This document shows, in pieces, positions 62,612 to 64,000 of a stretch of 64,000 nt of DNA (position 1 is the stretch's first letter; every line of letters starts with the position of its first letter). The notes under the pieces were generated by a model. It saw nothing but the letters and a program-made list of their open reading frames with translations. It was not told the origin of the DNA and did not search any database. The DNA is taken from the NCBI GenBank assembly GCA_027021615.1, contig JALUTY010000114.1:1-64000 (forward strand). The letters are read 5' to 3'. A program made the position numbers and the translations under genes. The stretch comes from a bacterium. Lineage in GTDB: Bacteria; Desulfobacterota; Deferrisomatia; Deferrisomatales; Deferrisomataceae.

Positions 62612-63931
62612 ATGCCCCCCCATACTCGCCTCCTAAACCGAAACTTCGTCCTTTTTTGGCAGGGGCAGTTCGTGAGTCTGGCTGGCTCCTCCCTGAGCAG
62701 CATGGCCCTTTCGTTGTGGGTGGTGGATGCCACCGGTTCAGCCACCTTGCTCGGTACCCTCGCTATGGCGACCTCGACGGTCAACCTAGTGATAGGGCCC
62801 TTCGGGGGAGCCGTGGCCGACCGTTTCTCCCGAAGGACGATCCTGGTGTTGAGTGATGTGGCTTACGGCGCCCTTGCCTTCATCCATGTCGGCCTGTTTT
62901 CGCTCTATGCGATCCAGCCTACGGCGACCGTAGTGCTCCTGTTCACCGCACAAATGACGGCAGCCGTTGTAACTGGCTTCTTCAATCCCGCCGCATGGGC
63001 GATAACCCCGGATCTGGTGCCCTCGGCGAAGGTGCCCGCAGCCAACGCCTTGGCTGCGGGCTCGGCCCAAACTGCCGTTTTGATCGGTCGGGGGGCAGGA
63101 GGGCTTCTATATCGGTTGATCGGGGCCCCGGCTCTCTTCTTGCTGGATGGCGCCACATTTCTTTTCAGTGCAGGGAGCGAGATCTTCATTTGCACCTCAC
63201 AGCGTCCTAGGAGCATAGGCACCTCTGGGAGGCGTTTGGCAGACCAACTGGTGATGGATATCCGGCAGGGACTTCGGTACGTATGGAGCCGGCCTGAGCT
63301 GCGGGCTGCAGTGGTGTTGAACGCAGGAATGGTCCTGTTCCTAGACCCCGTGATCATGTTGCTGCCCTTTTTCGTAAAAGATCCGCGGTTTCTCGGCGTT
63401 CCGGACGATTGGCTTGGGTACCTGACGATGTCCATGGGGTGCGGTTCTTTGGTCGGCGCGGCCGTAGCCGTACGATTGCAAACCAAAGACCGGGATCTTG
63501 CCACCCTGTTCACGGCAGCCTCCGTGGCCATCGGCCTGGGTTACAGCAGCCTCGGGTTCCTGCGTTCACCCTGGGGGGCGGCGGTGTTACTCATGGGCAC
63601 CAGCGCGATCCAAGGTTTGACTGGCAACGTGCTTCTGTCCAGGCTTCAGACTCGGGTTCCGGAGGGGCTGAGATCCCGAGTGCTGACCACCCAGCAAACG
63701 CTGACCATGCTTGCCGCGCCGCCGGCTCTTGCCGTGGCTGGTGTGGCCGCAGACGCCTCGGGCCGGCGTTTAGACGTGCTTTTCTTGGTATGCGGGCTCG
63801 GCGCTGCTCTAGCGGGCCTATACGCTTCGACCCGTTCGGGATTCCGGCGGCTTCTGAGCACTCACGTACCTTTGAAGTGCAGCGGTCGAACCCAGGGAGA
63901 CACGCCTATCGGCGAGGGCGCGTGTCCGTGA
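62612..63931 (+). CDS. MFS exporter of the EntS-like (MFS_3) group
   Basis: The 439-residue protein has about twelve membrane segments. NRNFVLFWQGQFVSLAGSSLSSMALSLWV and FGGAVADRFSRRTILVLSDVAYG (the conserved loop between helices 2 and 3) are typical of MFS_3 transporters, many of which export siderophores or peptides. A central loop (about residues 195-225) divides the halves. The start is the ATG at 62612; the Shine-Dalgarno match (GAGAGGA) is rather far upstream. Base composition is lower in GC than the preceding receptor gene. The remaining 63932-64000 holds nothing I can call. Confidence 0.85.
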   Translation: MPPHTRLLNRNFVLFWQGQFVSLAGSSLSSMALSLWVVDATGSATLLGTLAMATSTVNLVIGPFGGAVADRFSRRTILVLSDVAYGALAFIHVGLFSLYAIQPTATVVLLFTAQMTAAVVTGFFNPAAWAITPDLVPSAKVPAANALAAGSAQTAVLIGRGAGGLLYRLIGAPALFLLDGATFLFSAGSEIFICTSQRPRSIGTSGRRLADQLVMDIRQGLRYVWSRPELRAAVVLNAGMVLFLDPVIMLLPFFVKDPRFLGVPDDWLGYLTMSMGCGSLVGAAVAVRLQTKDRDLATLFTAASVAIGLGYSSLGFLRSPWGAAVLLMGTSAIQGLTGNVLLSRLQTRVPEGLRSRVLTTQQTLTMLAAPPALAVAGVAADASGRRLDVLFLVCGLGAALAGLYASTRSGFRRLLSTHVPLKCSGRTQGDTPIGEGACP

Positions 63932-64000
63932 GAAGAATACCGGATCCTGTTGGCAACCCACAAAACGGCCTCTCTCTGGTCTAGTCCAGTCCAGCCCAGT

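Noticed and set aside
62428-62856. Cysteine-containing open frame overlapping the start of the MFS gene
   Set aside because: It overlaps the exporter coding region in another frame, and no known zinc-finger spacing is conserved.

Overview
The window is a 64 kb piece of a GC-rich Gram-negative chromosome. The gene set (bamD, TonB-dependent receptor, non-flagellar chemosensory cluster, TRAP transporter, GatCAB, RNase G beside a TIGR03960-type radical SAM protein) and many GTG/TTG starts fit a deltaproteobacterium in the broad sense (Desulfobacterota/Desulfuromonadota-like). That placement is inference; no rRNA is present. I found no rRNA, tRNA, CRISPR array or replication origin.

Layout. 1-2500: the end of sucD, a 3' gene fragment, an intact IS1634-type insertion sequence and a 47-nt T tract. 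2768-16014: a chemosensory cluster made of a receiver/kinase protein lacking the phospho-acceptor His, a cytosolic receptor with two signalling tips, a triple CheW, CheB, a HEAT-repeat protein, CheR, CheY, CheA, a small STAS-like protein, a broken parA, a second CheY and a membrane MCP. 16033-16606: an IS1634 remnant entered by a 178-bp MITE. 16702-27449: a ten-gene catabolic operon on the minus strand (iclR, panB-like, U32-like, glutamate-type dehydrogenase, ectoine-hydrolase-like M24, Asp/Glu racemase-like, M20 amidohydrolase, TRAP dctP-dctQ-dctM). 27786-33341: a WrbA-like flavoprotein, a permease, an isochorismatase fragment cut by a second MITE-like element, and a MarR/isochorismatase/ABM-monooxygenase/pirin cluster. 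33500-34562: decayed genes, including a frameshifted pagP. 34728-38908: a GT2-GtrA-GT39 fusion protein coupled to a membrane PHP protein. 39174-39829: a second MITE copy and an AT-richer bacteriohemerythrin gene. 40005-50791: housekeeping and less known genes (rsmI, yifB/comM, an acidic protein, a transketolase-like protein missing key residues, HD protein, zinc-ribbon protein, radical SAM fusion, rng). 50965-56787: TPR protein and the gatC-gatA-gatB-mtnA-bamD series. 57144-63931: a binding protein/histidine kinase/response regulator set, a TonB receptor and an EntS-like MFS exporter.

How the parts work together. The chemosensory genes encode a complete receptor-CheW-CheA-CheY pathway with CheR/CheB adaptation but no CheZ, CheC, CheD or flagellar gene, so an output other than flagella is likely. 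The catabolic operon combines TRAP import, ring or amide hydrolysis, amino-acid oxidation and a one-carbon aldol enzyme under an IclR regulator; the substrate is unknown and an ectoine-like or N-acyl amino acid compound is my best guess. The glycosyltransferase fusion appears to join synthesis, flipping and use of a lipid-linked sugar in one chain.

The strongest candidates for new biology are the catabolic operon, the glycosyltransferase fusion, the tandem-tip receptor next to a His-less kinase, the degenerate transketolase, and the MITE family with TTAG target duplications.
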